Assembly: GCF_947855115.1 (NCBI RefSeq)
Contig: NZ_CANTZW010000037.1
Coordinates: 1-39,827, forward strand
Reading direction: 5' to 3'
DNA: 39,827 nt
Origin: an uncultured Parabacteroides sp.
GTDB lineage: Bacteria > Bacteroidota > Bacteroidia > Bacteroidales > Tannerellaceae
The position numbers and the translations under genes are program-made. The notes under the pieces were generated by a model that was not told the DNA's origin, ran no database searches, and worked only from the letters and a program-made list of their open reading frames with translations. Positions within the stretch are counted from its first letter, which is position 1. Each line of letters begins with the position of its first letter. This document shows positions 1 to 8,266 of this stretch, piece after piece.

Positions 1-244
1 GTTCTGGTGGAACTTATAATCATTTGACGCAGCAAATATAGCTTTATTTTTAATTATAAAATAAAAAAGACTAATTTTTTATACGCAATACTAAAAAAGT
101 TTCCCTGCCGTTAAAATATTTAACAAGTAGTCTTTTAAACGATAATCCTTTTTAGTATGAAGTCATAAATATCAGAGGAGTACATTGTTTAAAATCCAAA
201 CATAAGTTTAGCATATTGAGTAATAAACGGAGTTCCACCAGAAC
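1..244. repeat. AT-rich segment bounded by a perfect 14-bp inverted repeat (candidate invertible element or MITE)
   Basis: GTTCTGGTGGAACT at 1-14 is repeated as its exact reverse complement AGTTCCACCAGAAC at 231-244. Each arm has its own GTTC(N5)GAAC dyad, as a recombinase site might. The interior is AT-rich and has no open reading frame of note. The left arm sits exactly at the window edge, so the repeat may extend further left. A minus-strand -7 match, TATGTTTG (read at 204-197), has a near -33 box TTTA 19 nt upstream and points left, away from the gene at 375. A weaker plus-strand pair is TTTG (23-26) and TATTTTTA (45-52). Inverted promoters flanked by short inverted repeats are well known in Bacteroidales. 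Assigning this segment to that class is inference. A MITE with terminal inverted repeats is the main alternative. Confidence 0.55.
88..158. repeat. Nested inverted repeat concentric with the outer 1-244 repeat
   Basis: ATACTAAAAAAG (88-99) faces CTTTTTAGTAT (148-158), complementary apart from one extra A. Its midpoint (123) coincides with the midpoint of the outer repeat (122.5). Between the arms lies the small palindrome GTTAAA-ATA-TTTAAC (110-124). No function is assigned. It could be a hairpin or a recombinase accessory site. Confidence 0.4.
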
Positions 245-374
245 TACATGCTCCTAGAAATTTGATTAACATAAAACACCTATTACTTCTATTCTTTAAT
301 ATAAACTACTATTTATCATGTTATCATGAAAAAATTGTTATCTTCGTCCCTTGTTAATTACTAATTTTTAAATC
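245..374 (+). promoter_or_regulatory. Upstream region of the DUF3332 gene with a tentative -7 box
   Basis: This stretch lies between the inverted-repeat segment and the ATG at 375. The best match to the Bacteroidota -7 box TAnnTTTG is TATCTTCG at 339-346 (one mismatch), which would give a leader of about 20 nt. No correctly spaced -33 TTTG goes with it. TTTG at 261-264 is too far away for this box, but lies 19 nt before a poorer match, TACTTCTA (284-291). The gene may therefore have a fixed promoter outside the possible switch. Confidence 0.3.
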
Positions 375-929
375 ATGAAAAAGAAAAGCTTAACTTTATT
401 ACTAGCGACTACGGTAGCAAGTAGTATCCTATTTTCGTCCTGTATAGGATCTTTTGGTTTAACAAACAAACTTTTAACGTGGAATAGAACCATCGATAGT
501 AAGTTTGTTAATGAGCTAGTGTTCATCGCTTTCTGGATAGTCCCGGTTTACGAGATTTCCACTTTGGCTGACGTTCTTGTAATCAATTCTATCGAATTCT
601 GGAGTGGAAGTAATCCAGTGGCAGATGTAGGCAGTGTTAAGACAATCGATGGTAAAGACGGTGTTTATACTGTAGAGACAAAAGCAGACGGATATCATAT
701 CCAGAAAGAAGGAGATGAGAATGCGGTTGATTTAGTTTTCAACGAAGCTGATCAAAGCTGGAATGTAGAGGCAGATGGGGAAAGTACCAAATTGCTAAAA
801 TTCAACGGTAATGATGAAGTTGTCATGTATTTGCCGGACGGTAAAGAAATGAACGTGGAATTAAATCAAGCTGGAGTTTTAGCATTCCAACAAGTAGCTA
901 ACGGATATTCTTACTATGCCGCTAGATAA
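375..929 (+). CDS. DUF3332-family lipoprotein
   Basis: A 184-residue protein with a lipoprotein signal peptide: Lys-rich start, hydrophobic core, and a lipobox ending at Cys23 (LFSSC), so it is probably anchored in a membrane on the periplasmic side. The segment that follows (CIGSF, LTNKLLTWN, KFVNELVF, then a hydrophobic helix around residues 45-75 and NSIEFWSGSNP) is the pattern I associate with the DUF3332 family, which has no established function. The C-terminal half looks like beta-rich repeats with alternating charged and aromatic residues. The protein is a normal length for that family. It lies downstream of the inverted-repeat segment, so its expression could be phase variable. It is followed by a 15-bp inverted repeat and then the beta-galactosidase gene on the same strand. 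Confidence 0.75.
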   Translation: MKKKSLTLLLATTVASSILFSSCIGSFGLTNKLLTWNRTIDSKFVNELVFIAFWIVPVYEISTLADVLVINSIEFWSGSNPVADVGSVKTIDGKDGVYTVETKADGYHIQKEGDENAVDLVFNEADQSWNVEADGESTKLLKFNGNDEVVMYLPDGKEMNVELNQAGVLAFQQVANGYSYYAAR

Positions 930-945
930 TTGAGAACTCAAAATC

Positions 946-996
946 GGGAATTGGGAATTAAATAAAACTTTTTATAACTCGTAATTCCCAATTCCC
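946..996. repeat. 15-bp perfect inverted repeat between the DUF3332 and GH2 genes
   Basis: GGGAATTGGGAATTA (946-960) is the exact reverse complement of TAATTCCCAATTCCC (982-996), with a 21-nt AT-rich loop. Each arm also contains an internal tandem (GGGAATT twice). The hairpin could terminate transcription or stabilise the message end, but no T-run follows directly. The repeated GGGAATT unit resembles short intergenic repeats that I recall from Bacteroidota genomes. Confidence 0.6.
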
Positions 997-1033
997 AATG
1001 CCTCAATGCTAATCTAAATAAAATACAATAAAT

Positions 1034-4000
1034 ATGAACTCTATCAAAAAAATGATGTTTTCCGGGGCATTAGGTTGCCTTATTTTCGGAATGGCTTATG
1101 CGGATGATTCTTCACCTCAACCATCCAAACCTTATTGGCAAGACATTCAAGTCATAGCCGTAAACAAGGAAAAGCCCAGAAGTTCCTTCATGAGTTACAC
1201 AGACCGGGAAACCGCTCTCACCTCTCGATTTGAGAAAAGCCCATACTATTCCCTATTAAACGGTACATGGAAATTCTTCTTTGTCGACTCTTATAAAGAC
1301 CTTCCTCAAAATATCACGGATCCTTCCATTAACACCTCCTCATGGGATGATATAACCGTTCCCGGAAACTGGGAAGTACAAGGATATGGCACCGCTATCT
1401 ATACGAATCATGGTTATGAGTTTAAACCAAGAAATCCTCAACCTCCATTATTGCCGGAAGCGAATCCGGTTGGAGTGTATCGCAGAGATATTGAGATTCC
1501 GACAGGATGGGACAACAGGGATATTTATTTACACATCGCCGGAGCCAAATCGGGTCTTTACGTATATTTAAATGGAAAAGAAGTCGGCTATAGCGAGGAT
1601 TCCAAGAATCCAGCCGAGTTTCTGATCAATAAATATCTTCAACCCGGAAAGAATGTACTTACATTAAAAATATTCCGCTGGAGTACGGGTTCTTATTTAG
1701 AGTGTCAGGATTTCTGGAGAATGAGCGGTATTGAGCGAGACGTATTTCTTTGGTCTCAACCCAAGGCCGGTATTCAAGATTTTCGTGTCATTTCAACCTT
1801 GGACGATACATATACGAACGGAATCTTCAAATTGGCGATCGACTTAAAAAATCATACACAAGAAACAAAGAACTTAAATGTAGGTTACGAGCTATTAGAC
1901 GCAAAAGGGAATCTAGTGGCATCTGAGGCTAACAACGTATGGGTAAGTCCCGTTAGCCCGCAAACAGCGTCTTTCGAGTATGATTTAAATAACGTAGCCC
2001 CTTGGAGCGCTGAACATCCAAATCTATACAAACTATTGATGACGATAAAAGAAAACGGGAAAGTGACTGAGGTCGTTCCTTTCAATGTCGGCTTCCGTCG
2101 ATTTGAGATGAAGCAGATAGACCAAGTAGCGGAAGATGGAAAACCTTATACAGTCTTACTGTTCAACGGACAACCGGTTAAGTTTAAAGGTGTCAATATT
2201 CATGAACATAATCCGGAGACCGGACATTACGTAACTGAAGATATCATGCGTAAGGATTTTGAGTTGATGAAGCAAAATAATATCAACGCTGTCCGCCTAT
2301 GCCATTATCCGCAAGATCGTAAATTCTATGAGCTTTGCGACGAATACGGATTATATGTTTACGATGAGGCAAACATTGAGTCTCACGGCATGTATTACAG
2401 CCTGAAAAAAGGTGGTACTTTGGGTAATAATCCGGAATGGTTGATCCCGCACATGGACCGTACGATAAATATGTACGAACGAAACAAGAATTATCCGAGT
2501 ATCACTTTCTGGTCGCTCGGAAATGAGGCCGGAAACGGATACAATTTCTACCAAACCTATCTCTATCTGAAAGATAAAGAAAAAAACGGCATGAACCGTC
2601 CGGTAAACTACGAGCGAGCCCTTTGGGAATGGAACACAGACATGTATGTACCCCAATATCCGAGCGCAGAATGGTTAGAAGAGATCGGGCGTAAAGGTAG
2701 TGATCGTCCGGTAGCCCCCTCGGAATACTCACATGCAATGGGAAACTCTTCCGGTAACTTATGGGATCAGTGGAAAGCTATTTATAAGTATCCGAACCTA
2801 CAAGGAGGATTCATCTGGGACTGGGTAGACCAAGGTATTTTGGAAAAAGACAAGAATGGACGTGAATATTATACCTACGGTGGCGACTACGGAGTAAACG
2901 CCCCTAGTGACGGAAACTTCCTTTGCAACGGCATAGTAAGCCCAGATCGTACCCCGCATCCTGCCATGGCTGAGGTTAAATATGCCCATCAAAATATTGG
3001 CTTTGAAGCAATTGATTTATCGAATGGTTCATTTCGCATCACAAACCGTTTCTACTTCACGAACCTAAAAAAATATATGATCCACTATAGCGTAACAGCC
3101 AATCATAAGATTGTACGCTCCGGTAAAGTCTCTTTAGATATCGAACCTCAGGCTTCTAAAGAATTTACTGTCCCCATAGGAAACTTAAAGCCGCAAGCCG
3201 GTACGGAATATTTCGTAAACTTCAACGTAACTACCGTGGAAAAAGAGCCGTTAATCCCTATCGGGCACGAGATTGCTCATGATCAATTCCGTTTACCAAT
3301 CGAAAGCATCGAGAAAGAGTTTAAAACGAGTGGTCCTAAATTAACGGTTTCAATAAATGGGGATAACTTATCCGCTTCTTCTTCAAAGGTGAATTTCGTG
3401 TTTAACAAGAAGACGGGAATCGTTACCTCTTATAAAGTAGACGGCACGGAATATTTCAGCGAAGGTTTCGGTATACAACCGAATTTCTGGCGTGCGCCGA
3501 CCGACAACGATTATGGAAACGGTATGCCAAAACGTTTGCAAGTATGGAAGGAAAGCAGCAAGAACTTCAACGTGACAGACGCTACCGTCACGATGGAGGG
3601 CAAGAATGCCATAATGAACGTGAACTATTTATTACCGGCTGGAAACCTATACATCGTAAATTACACAATCTACCCAAGCGGAGCCGTAAATGTTGCCGCC
3701 CGTTTTACATCCACGGATATGGATGCCGCCCAAACAGAAGTGTCTGAAGCTACCCGTACCGCCACATTCACTCCAGGACGAGACGCAGCTCGTAAAGAAG
3801 CGTCTAAATTGAATGTACCCCGTATCGGTGTTCGTTTCCGCTTACCGGCTAGCATGAATCTAGTGGAATATTTCGGACGGGGACCCGCAGAGAACTATTG
3901 GGACAGAAATGCCGGTAGTATGATCGGTCTATATAAATCTACAGCCGAGGAATTATATTTCCCGTATGTACGCCCACAGGAAAACGGTCATCATACCGAC

Positions 4001-4372
4001 ACACGTTGGGTATCGCTTAGCTCCGGAAAGAAAGGCTTGTTAATCCAAGCGGATAATACGATTGGTTTTAACGCTTTACGTAACTCCATAGAGGATTTTG
4101 ATGATGAGGAAGCAACTAATCTTCCCCGCCAATGGACTAATTTCACGCCGGAACAAGTAGCGAATCATGATGAAGCCGCAGCAAAGAACGTACTGCGTCG
4201 CCAGCATCATATCAACGACATTACGCCTCGTAACTTCGTTGAGGTTTGCGTTGACTTAAAACAACAAGGTGTAGCAGGTTACGATAGTTGGGGCTCACGC
4301 CCGGAACCAGCTTATACATTACCGGCAAACCGGGAATACAACTGGGGCTTTACCCTTATTCCACTGAAATAA
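1034..4372 (+). CDS. Secreted GH2-family beta-galactosidase (LacZ-like)
   Basis: The 1112-residue protein has a signal peptide (cleavage likely after Ala23), so it acts in the periplasm or at the cell surface. It follows the LacZ architecture: sugar-binding jelly-roll domain (about 55-240), Ig-like domain (about 250-355), TIM barrel (about 358-660), a second Ig-like domain, and the C-terminal beta-galactosidase small-chain domain (about 790-1110). The acid/base is predicted as Glu498 in SLGNEAGNG and the nucleophile as Glu564 in PSEYSHAMGN. Both motifs are typical of GH2 beta-galactosidases. Length is close to E. coli LacZ plus a signal peptide. It is not next to a SusC/SusD pair, so the source glycan cannot be read from context. 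Galactoside hydrolysis is the likely reaction, but other GH2 activities are possible. Confidence 0.9.
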   Translation: MNSIKKMMFSGALGCLIFGMAYADDSSPQPSKPYWQDIQVIAVNKEKPRSSFMSYTDRETALTSRFEKSPYYSLLNGTWKFFFVDSYKDLPQNITDPSINTSSWDDITVPGNWEVQGYGTAIYTNHGYEFKPRNPQPPLLPEANPVGVYRRDIEIPTGWDNRDIYLHIAGAKSGLYVYLNGKEVGYSEDSKNPAEFLINKYLQPGKNVLTLKIFRWSTGSYLECQDFWRMSGIERDVFLWSQPKAGIQDFRVISTLDDTYTNGIFKLAIDLKNHTQETKNLNVGYELLDAKGNLVASEANNVWVSPVSPQTASFEYDLNNVAPWSAEHPNLYKLLMTIKENGKVTEVVPFNVGFRRFEMKQIDQVAEDGKPYTVLLFNGQPVKFKGVNIHEHNPETGHYVTEDIMRKDFELMKQNNINAVRLCHYPQDRKFYELCDEYGLYVYDEANIESHGMYYSLKKGGTLGNNPEWLIPHMDRTINMYERNKNYPSITFWSLGNEAGNGYNFYQTYLYLKDKEKNGMNRPVNYERALWEWNTDMYVPQYPSAEWLEEIGRKGSDRPVAPSEYSHAMGNSSGNLWDQWKAIYKYPNLQGGFIWDWVDQGILEKDKNGREYYTYGGDYGVNAPSDGNFLCNGIVSPDRTPHPAMAEVKYAHQNIGFEAIDLSNGSFRITNRFYFTNLKKYMIHYSVTANHKIVRSGKVSLDIEPQASKEFTVPIGNLKPQAGTEYFVNFNVTTVEKEPLIPIGHEIAHDQFRLPIESIEKEFKTSGPKLTVSINGDNLSASSSKVNFVFNKKTGIVTSYKVDGTEYFSEGFGIQPNFWRAPTDNDYGNGMPKRLQVWKESSKNFNVTDATVTMEGKNAIMNVNYLLPAGNLYIVNYTIYPSGAVNVAARFTSTDMDAAQTEVSEATRTATFTPGRDAARKEASKLNVPRIGVRFRLPASMNLVEYFGRGPAENYWDRNAGSMIGLYKSTAEELYFPYVRPQENGHHTDTRWVSLSSGKKGLLIQADNTIGFNALRNSIEDFDDEEATNLPRQWTNFTPEQVANHDEAAAKNVLRRQHHINDITPRNFVEVCVDLKQQGVAGYDSWGSRPEPAYTLPANREYNWGFTLIPLK

Positions 4373-4386
4373 ACTTGTCATAGCTT

Positions 4387-4430
4387 AAAAAAAGGCCCGC
4401 CATTTCCTCTATAGGAATGGGGGCCTTTTC
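4387..4430. terminator. Bidirectional terminator between convergent genes
   Basis: AAAAGGCCC (4390-4398) pairs with GGGCCTTTT (4421-4429). The stem continues inward through CCATT/AATGG with a small bulge. A-runs and T-runs flank both sides, so it can serve the GH2 gene (plus) and the gene ending at 4455 (minus). Confidence 0.85.
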
Positions 4431-4454
4431 CATAACCCTGAAATTTATTATCCC

Positions 4455-5072
4455 CTAACGTGAAAGGAGCGGTTTTATCTCCTTCTCAAAAATCTCCCGG
4501 CTAATAATGCGATAATGGGGTGAATAAGAATCCTCAAATACCTTACTATGATGTCCTACATACTCCCCTTTATCTAAACGGCTCTCTATCTCTGCCTTAT
4601 CCGACTCATAATCCGGAAGCGAGAGATTCATGGAACGAATAATCGCCTCTATCTGATGCCATTCTTTCTGCCACTCAGGAACCGTAATCGGACGTATGCC
4701 ATTTACACTACGCACAAAAGCGTCAAAAAAGATATCATAAGGAACTTGATTGTTCTTTATAACGGATAAATTCACTCGAAAGAAGTTACCTTCCCATCCG
4801 GTAGGTTCCGCTAAGACACCCTCGGTTCGGGAATAAGAGGCCAACTCCCGGCGCAAATAGTTTCCGGCTCCGATGGTATCACTGATAAGATGCCCCGGAC
4901 CAAATTTATCTTGGAAGAAATTCTTATATAAGTCTTTCAAAGTAGATTTCGGATAAGCATCCATTTGACGGGAAACCGCCAAACGGACCGCATCCTCAAA
5001 TCCCTTCTTTCCCTCAGCGGAAATATGGAGACTGAAAAGAAAGGACATACAAGCAAGCAGCATTATTTTCAT
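4455..5072 (-). CDS. Secreted protein of unrecognised family
   Basis: This 205-residue protein has an N-terminal signal peptide (about residues 1-19, hydrophobic, ending ISA-E), so it is exported. I do not recognise the family with certainty. Visible landmarks are an aromatic/charged stretch FQDKFGPGHLISD around residue 53, GNFFRVNL near 94, and a C-terminal SYSPHYRIISREIF. There are no obvious catalytic metal ligands, coiled coil or repeats. It starts 2 nt after the stop of the TlpA-like gene, so the two are almost certainly co-transcribed, perhaps pointing to a role in cell-envelope protein quality or redox. That link comes only from context. Confidence 0.7.
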   Translation of the reverse strand: MKIMLLACMSFLFSLHISAEGKKGFEDAVRLAVSRQMDAYPKSTLKDLYKNFFQDKFGPGHLISDTIGAGNYLRRELASYSRTEGVLAEPTGWEGNFFRVNLSVIKNNQVPYDIFFDAFVRSVNGIRPITVPEWQKEWHQIEAIIRSMNLSLPDYESDKAEIESRLDKGEYVGHHSKVFEDSYSPHYRIISREIFEKEIKPLLSR

Positions 5073-5074
5073 AC

Positions 5075-6058
5075 TTACTTAATAACTTCTTTCAAGGTAT
5101 TTTGTAAATCCTCTCCGGTAATATTCTTCGCGATTATCACGCCGTTCGGATCCAATAATACATTTGCCGGAATTCCCCGCACCCCATAAAGAGCCGGGAT
5201 CTCAGAATCCCAATATTTCAAGTCGGAAACGTGAGTCCAAGTCAGATGATCGTCAGCGATCGCTTTCTGCCATTTAGCCTTGTCCTTGTCCAAGGAGATG
5301 CCAACAATCGTAAAGTTCTTATCCTTATATTGCTGGAAGGCATTTACCACATTAGGATTTTCCTTGCGGCATGGAGGGCACCAAGAGGCCCAGAAATCCA
5401 ATAACACATATTTCCCCCTGAAATCCGACAAAGACACAGAAACACCGGCTGTATCCGGCAAGGAGAACTCCGGAGCGACTTGTCCGATCTGTACATGTTC
5501 CAATTGCTTGATAATACCATCCAGATCCTTCACATAAGGACAATTCGCCAATGCCGGGGAAATCTTAGCACGAGTTGCCTTCAAATCATCCAAAGATAAT
5601 TGATAGGTAAAATAACGATACAGATAGAACGCAGCAGCCGGAGAGTCCGGATACTTCGAAATCAGGCTGTCGATATCATACCCTTCTTCAAATATCTTCT
5701 CCGCATTTTCTTGAAAGACCTTATTCACCGGCGAATTTTGTACGGTAACAGTCTCTCCATCATTCCCGATCCTAACATTCATATTCGTATTCTCCAAGAA
5801 AAGCTGAACCGGATAATTCATATTCTCGGTTGCCAAACCGAACAACAAGGGTTGATCCACCTCACCCTTAAAGGTGAATTTTCCGTCTTTGACCTCTGCC
5901 GTATCCACATCAAAAAACATCTTATTGCGAAACGACTTCAGGTAAATTTTACCGTCGGGCATATTCTCCACCTCTCCATTGATAACATATCCTTTCGGAG
6001 CTTCTTGGCAACCAACCATCAAAAGGCCGGCAAGCGCCATCATACAAAGTTGCTTCAT
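5075..6058 (-). CDS. TlpA/ResA-like thiol-disulfide lipoprotein with N-terminal DUF4369-type domain
   Basis: A 327-residue lipoprotein (lipobox ending at Cys17, LMVGC). The N-terminal part (about 25-120) is a beta-rich domain of the DUF4369 type often fused to these proteins. The C-terminal part (about 190-325) is a thioredoxin fold of the AhpC/TSA-TlpA class with the redox motif Cys227-Pro-Pro-Cys230 in the context FWASWCPPCRKENP, and a cis-Pro region in GVRGIPANVLLDPNG. The likely role is reduction of disulfides in periplasmic proteins. It sits 22 nt after the EFR1 gene and 2 nt before the unknown secreted protein, forming a tight three-gene unit. A resA symbol is not given because Bacteroidales carry many paralogues. 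Confidence 0.9.
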   Translation of the reverse strand: MKQLCMMALAGLLMVGCQEAPKGYVINGEVENMPDGKIYLKSFRNKMFFDVDTAEVKDGKFTFKGEVDQPLLFGLATENMNYPVQLFLENTNMNVRIGNDGETVTVQNSPVNKVFQENAEKIFEEGYDIDSLISKYPDSPAAAFYLYRYFTYQLSLDDLKATRAKISPALANCPYVKDLDGIIKQLEHVQIGQVAPEFSLPDTAGVSVSLSDFRGKYVLLDFWASWCPPCRKENPNVVNAFQQYKDKNFTIVGISLDKDKAKWQKAIADDHLTWTHVSDLKYWDSEIPALYGVRGIPANVLLDPNGVIIAKNITGEDLQNTLKEVIK

Positions 6059-6080
6059 CTCTCTCTATTCTATTTATTGA

Positions 6081-6857
6081 TTATTTGAACCCAGGATGAT
6101 GATAACGTCCCTTTTTCAACGAAATCTTACCATATTCTATCGCACGTACCGGACAACGATGAATACAGGCCACACACTGAACACAAGTATTCGCCCATTT
6201 GGGCTTACCCCCTTTAGACAGAGTTATTGTTCCGGTCGGACAGATTTTTGCGCAAATCCCGCAAGAGACACAAGCGTCTGTCGCATAAAACCGATTACTA
6301 CCAATCGTAAAATTCACGAAAAGCGGATATACCAGATAACTTTTCAAAAAAGGCGCTCCACCCACATAATATAGAGGAAGATTCTTCTCTTGGCGAATCC
6401 TCCCGATAATCTCTTGAACACGTTCCGATGCTTTCCGTAACTTATCAGCCTCCACCTCTTTGCTATCCACATCGAATCCCGGCATCAAGATATAATTGTT
6501 CGGCATTTGTACCGAAAAGCCATTCGTCAAGATAATTCCTCTTTTTCGCAGGGCTTTCCGCATGATCCGATCCGTATACCCGCAATCATCACCACAAGTA
6601 CATACGAAATAAACCGCCTGCCCTCTATATCCTTCCAGCCTCAACCGGGAAATAAGGCGAGTAACCAACACCGCCGGTCCCCAAGAATGAACAGGAAATA
6701 CAAAAATAACCTTTTCCCTCTCACCCAACGGATAAACATATTCATTCTTTTCCTCTTTCAACACTTCGGCTATGGATACCAACGACTCCTCAAAAGCCTT
6801 TCCCAACGCTTCCGCAACCCAACGGGAGTTCCCTGTTCCTGTAAAGTAGAATATCAT
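6081..6857 (-). CDS. EFR1-type flavodoxin/ferredoxin protein
   Basis: A 258-residue cytoplasmic protein. The N-terminal half is a flavodoxin-like fold starting IFYFTGTGNSR, where the FMN phosphate-binding loop lies. The C-terminal part has two 4Fe-4S motifs: Cys196-x2-Cys199-x2-Cys202-x3-Cys206 and Cys225-x2-Cys228-x2-Cys231-x3-Cys235. This matches the EFR1 family (flavodoxin domain plus bacterial ferredoxin) common in anaerobes. It would transfer electrons, but the partner is not known. It is the first gene of the unit with the TlpA-like and secreted proteins, which hints at supplying or sensing electrons for envelope redox. A -7 match lies upstream. Confidence 0.88.
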   Translation of the reverse strand: MIFYFTGTGNSRWVAEALGKAFEESLVSIAEVLKEEKNEYVYPLGEREKVIFVFPVHSWGPAVLVTRLISRLRLEGYRGQAVYFVCTCGDDCGYTDRIMRKALRKRGIILTNGFSVQMPNNYILMPGFDVDSKEVEADKLRKASERVQEIIGRIRQEKNLPLYYVGGAPFLKSYLVYPLFVNFTIGSNRFYATDACVSCGICAKICPTGTITLSKGGKPKWANTCVQCVACIHRCPVRAIEYGKISLKKGRYHHPGFK

Positions 6858-6877
6858 GCGCTCATTTTATTTAGACG

Positions 6878-6902
6878 CAAAAATACATAATATTCAAATA
6901 TA
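6878..6902 (-). promoter_or_regulatory. Candidate -7 boxes for the EFR1-TlpA unit
   Basis: Two exact TAnnTTTG matches on the minus strand, TATATTTG (6902-6895) and TATTTTTG (6885-6878), lie 21-45 nt before the start at 6857. Neither has a clear -33 TTTG at 19-21 nt. The pair suggests separate transcription from the efflux operon upstream. Confidence 0.4.
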
Positions 6903-6963
6903 TAGCCTATCTTTGATTTGTTTAAAAAAACGAAAAGACAAATCTTATGACAATGATGGAATA

Positions 6964-8220
6964 TCAAATATCAATATCCCAAATACCCGCCGAGCGTTCT
7001 AATTCAACCAATGCCGAACTGTAATTAAACAGCGTTTCGATATACTGGGCTTGCACATCATCGTAAGTACGCTGGGCATCCAAGACTTCCAACAAAGAGA
7101 CTTCCCCCCTATTATAGCTGTAAATCTTACCATCCATCACCTCACGGGCTTGCCTCAAAAGTCCATCCTCATAATGATTTACTTGCTCGGCGAAAGACTG
7201 ATAATTACGATATGCTTGCATAACTTCCGTCTGTACTTGCAAAAGAGCCTGCTTATATTGTACTTCCGCTTGTTGCTCCCGATAACGAGCGGCACGAATC
7301 GTTCCTTTATTGAAATTAGAGAATTTCAAAGGAACCGCGATACCAGCCGTCACTCCGGTGAAAGGAGGCGCCGGGGCTTCCTCATTATAGACCCGGGCAT
7401 TACGGCTTACAGTAATAGACAAATCCACATCCGTATTCCGTTCCCGGCGGGCTACTTTCAAGGCCCTCGCAGCCACTTCCTTATTTTTCAAAGCAGCGAC
7501 CAAATCCGTACGCCCCTCGCTTGCCACTGTAATTAAGTCTGCAAGGATAAAATCCCTAGGCTCCGTACGTAACTCGGCCTCAGGGAGAAATAAAGTATCC
7601 GTACTGAAAGCCCCCGTCAAGAGATTTAAATTCGAGAACGCATTTTTCAATTCCGCTCCGGCTTGCAACAACTCGTTCCGTAAGACACCCGCCTCCACCC
7701 GGCTCTGCGTAGCATCCACCTCACGGATTTGGCCTAAAGAGAAACGGATACTGTCGCTCTCAGCCAACGTCCGGATATTCTCATAAGCATTTTCCTTTAC
7801 CTTATACAACTCATGTTGTTTCAAGGCTTCCATATAGGCGACCGTAGCGTCTGCCCGGAGATTCCGGAAATAATCGGCTAACAGAGCCTCGGCCAACTCA
7901 CTCTCGCTACGTGCCAATGAGATATTCGCACCCCGTTTTCCAAAGGAAAAAGTCTTGCTTAGCTCTACCTCAACACCTTCTCCCATTTGTAAGGAATTAT
8001 TCTCATTATTGAAATAAGACACGGAAAGATTCGGATCGTTAAACACCTTTGCCGCTGTCACTTCGGCTTTAGCGGCCGGCACATTCAATTTTTCCGACGC
8101 ATACTCTAAGTTACCTTCAGCCACTCTCTCCATATATTGCCGGTACGTAAGCGGAAGCATGGTCTGGGCATTCACGGACAAACATCCGCAGAGTAACGAC
8201 AAGATTATATATTTCTTCAT
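6964..8220 (-). CDS. TolC-family outer-membrane channel of a metal RND efflux pump
   Basis: An outer-membrane efflux protein (418 residues from the start used here). I chose ATG at 8220 because it begins directly with a signal peptide (MKKYIILSLL, cleavage after NAQ). The longer open frame from 8274 would add 18 residues and overlap the pump gene. The two tandem OEP repeats are visible as long helical stretches, with FSFGKRGANISLAR in the first half and LDAQRTYDDVQAQYIETLFNY near the C terminus, typical of CzcC/CusC. It works as a trimer connecting the RND pump to the outside. It is the last gene of the efflux operon, 46 nt after the pump gene. Confidence 0.9.
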   Translation of the reverse strand: MKKYIILSLLCGCLSVNAQTMLPLTYRQYMERVAEGNLEYASEKLNVPAAKAEVTAAKVFNDPNLSVSYFNNENNSLQMGEGVEVELSKTFSFGKRGANISLARSESELAEALLADYFRNLRADATVAYMEALKQHELYKVKENAYENIRTLAESDSIRFSLGQIREVDATQSRVEAGVLRNELLQAGAELKNAFSNLNLLTGAFSTDTLFLPEAELRTEPRDFILADLITVASEGRTDLVAALKNKEVAARALKVARRERNTDVDLSITVSRNARVYNEEAPAPPFTGVTAGIAVPLKFSNFNKGTIRAARYREQQAEVQYKQALLQVQTEVMQAYRNYQSFAEQVNHYEDGLLRQAREVMDGKIYSYNRGEVSLLEVLDAQRTYDDVQAQYIETLFNYSSALVELERSAGIWDIDI

Positions 8221-8266
8221 ACTTTCTAATCTAAAAATAGTACATTCTTTTAATTCCATCTCCGGG

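Noticed and set aside
5600..6088. Antisense open frames opposite the TlpA-like, EFR1 and TolC-like genes (for example 5600-6088 and 7051-7536)
   Set aside because: They mirror the reverse frames of well-supported genes and have no signal peptide, domain or credible start context.
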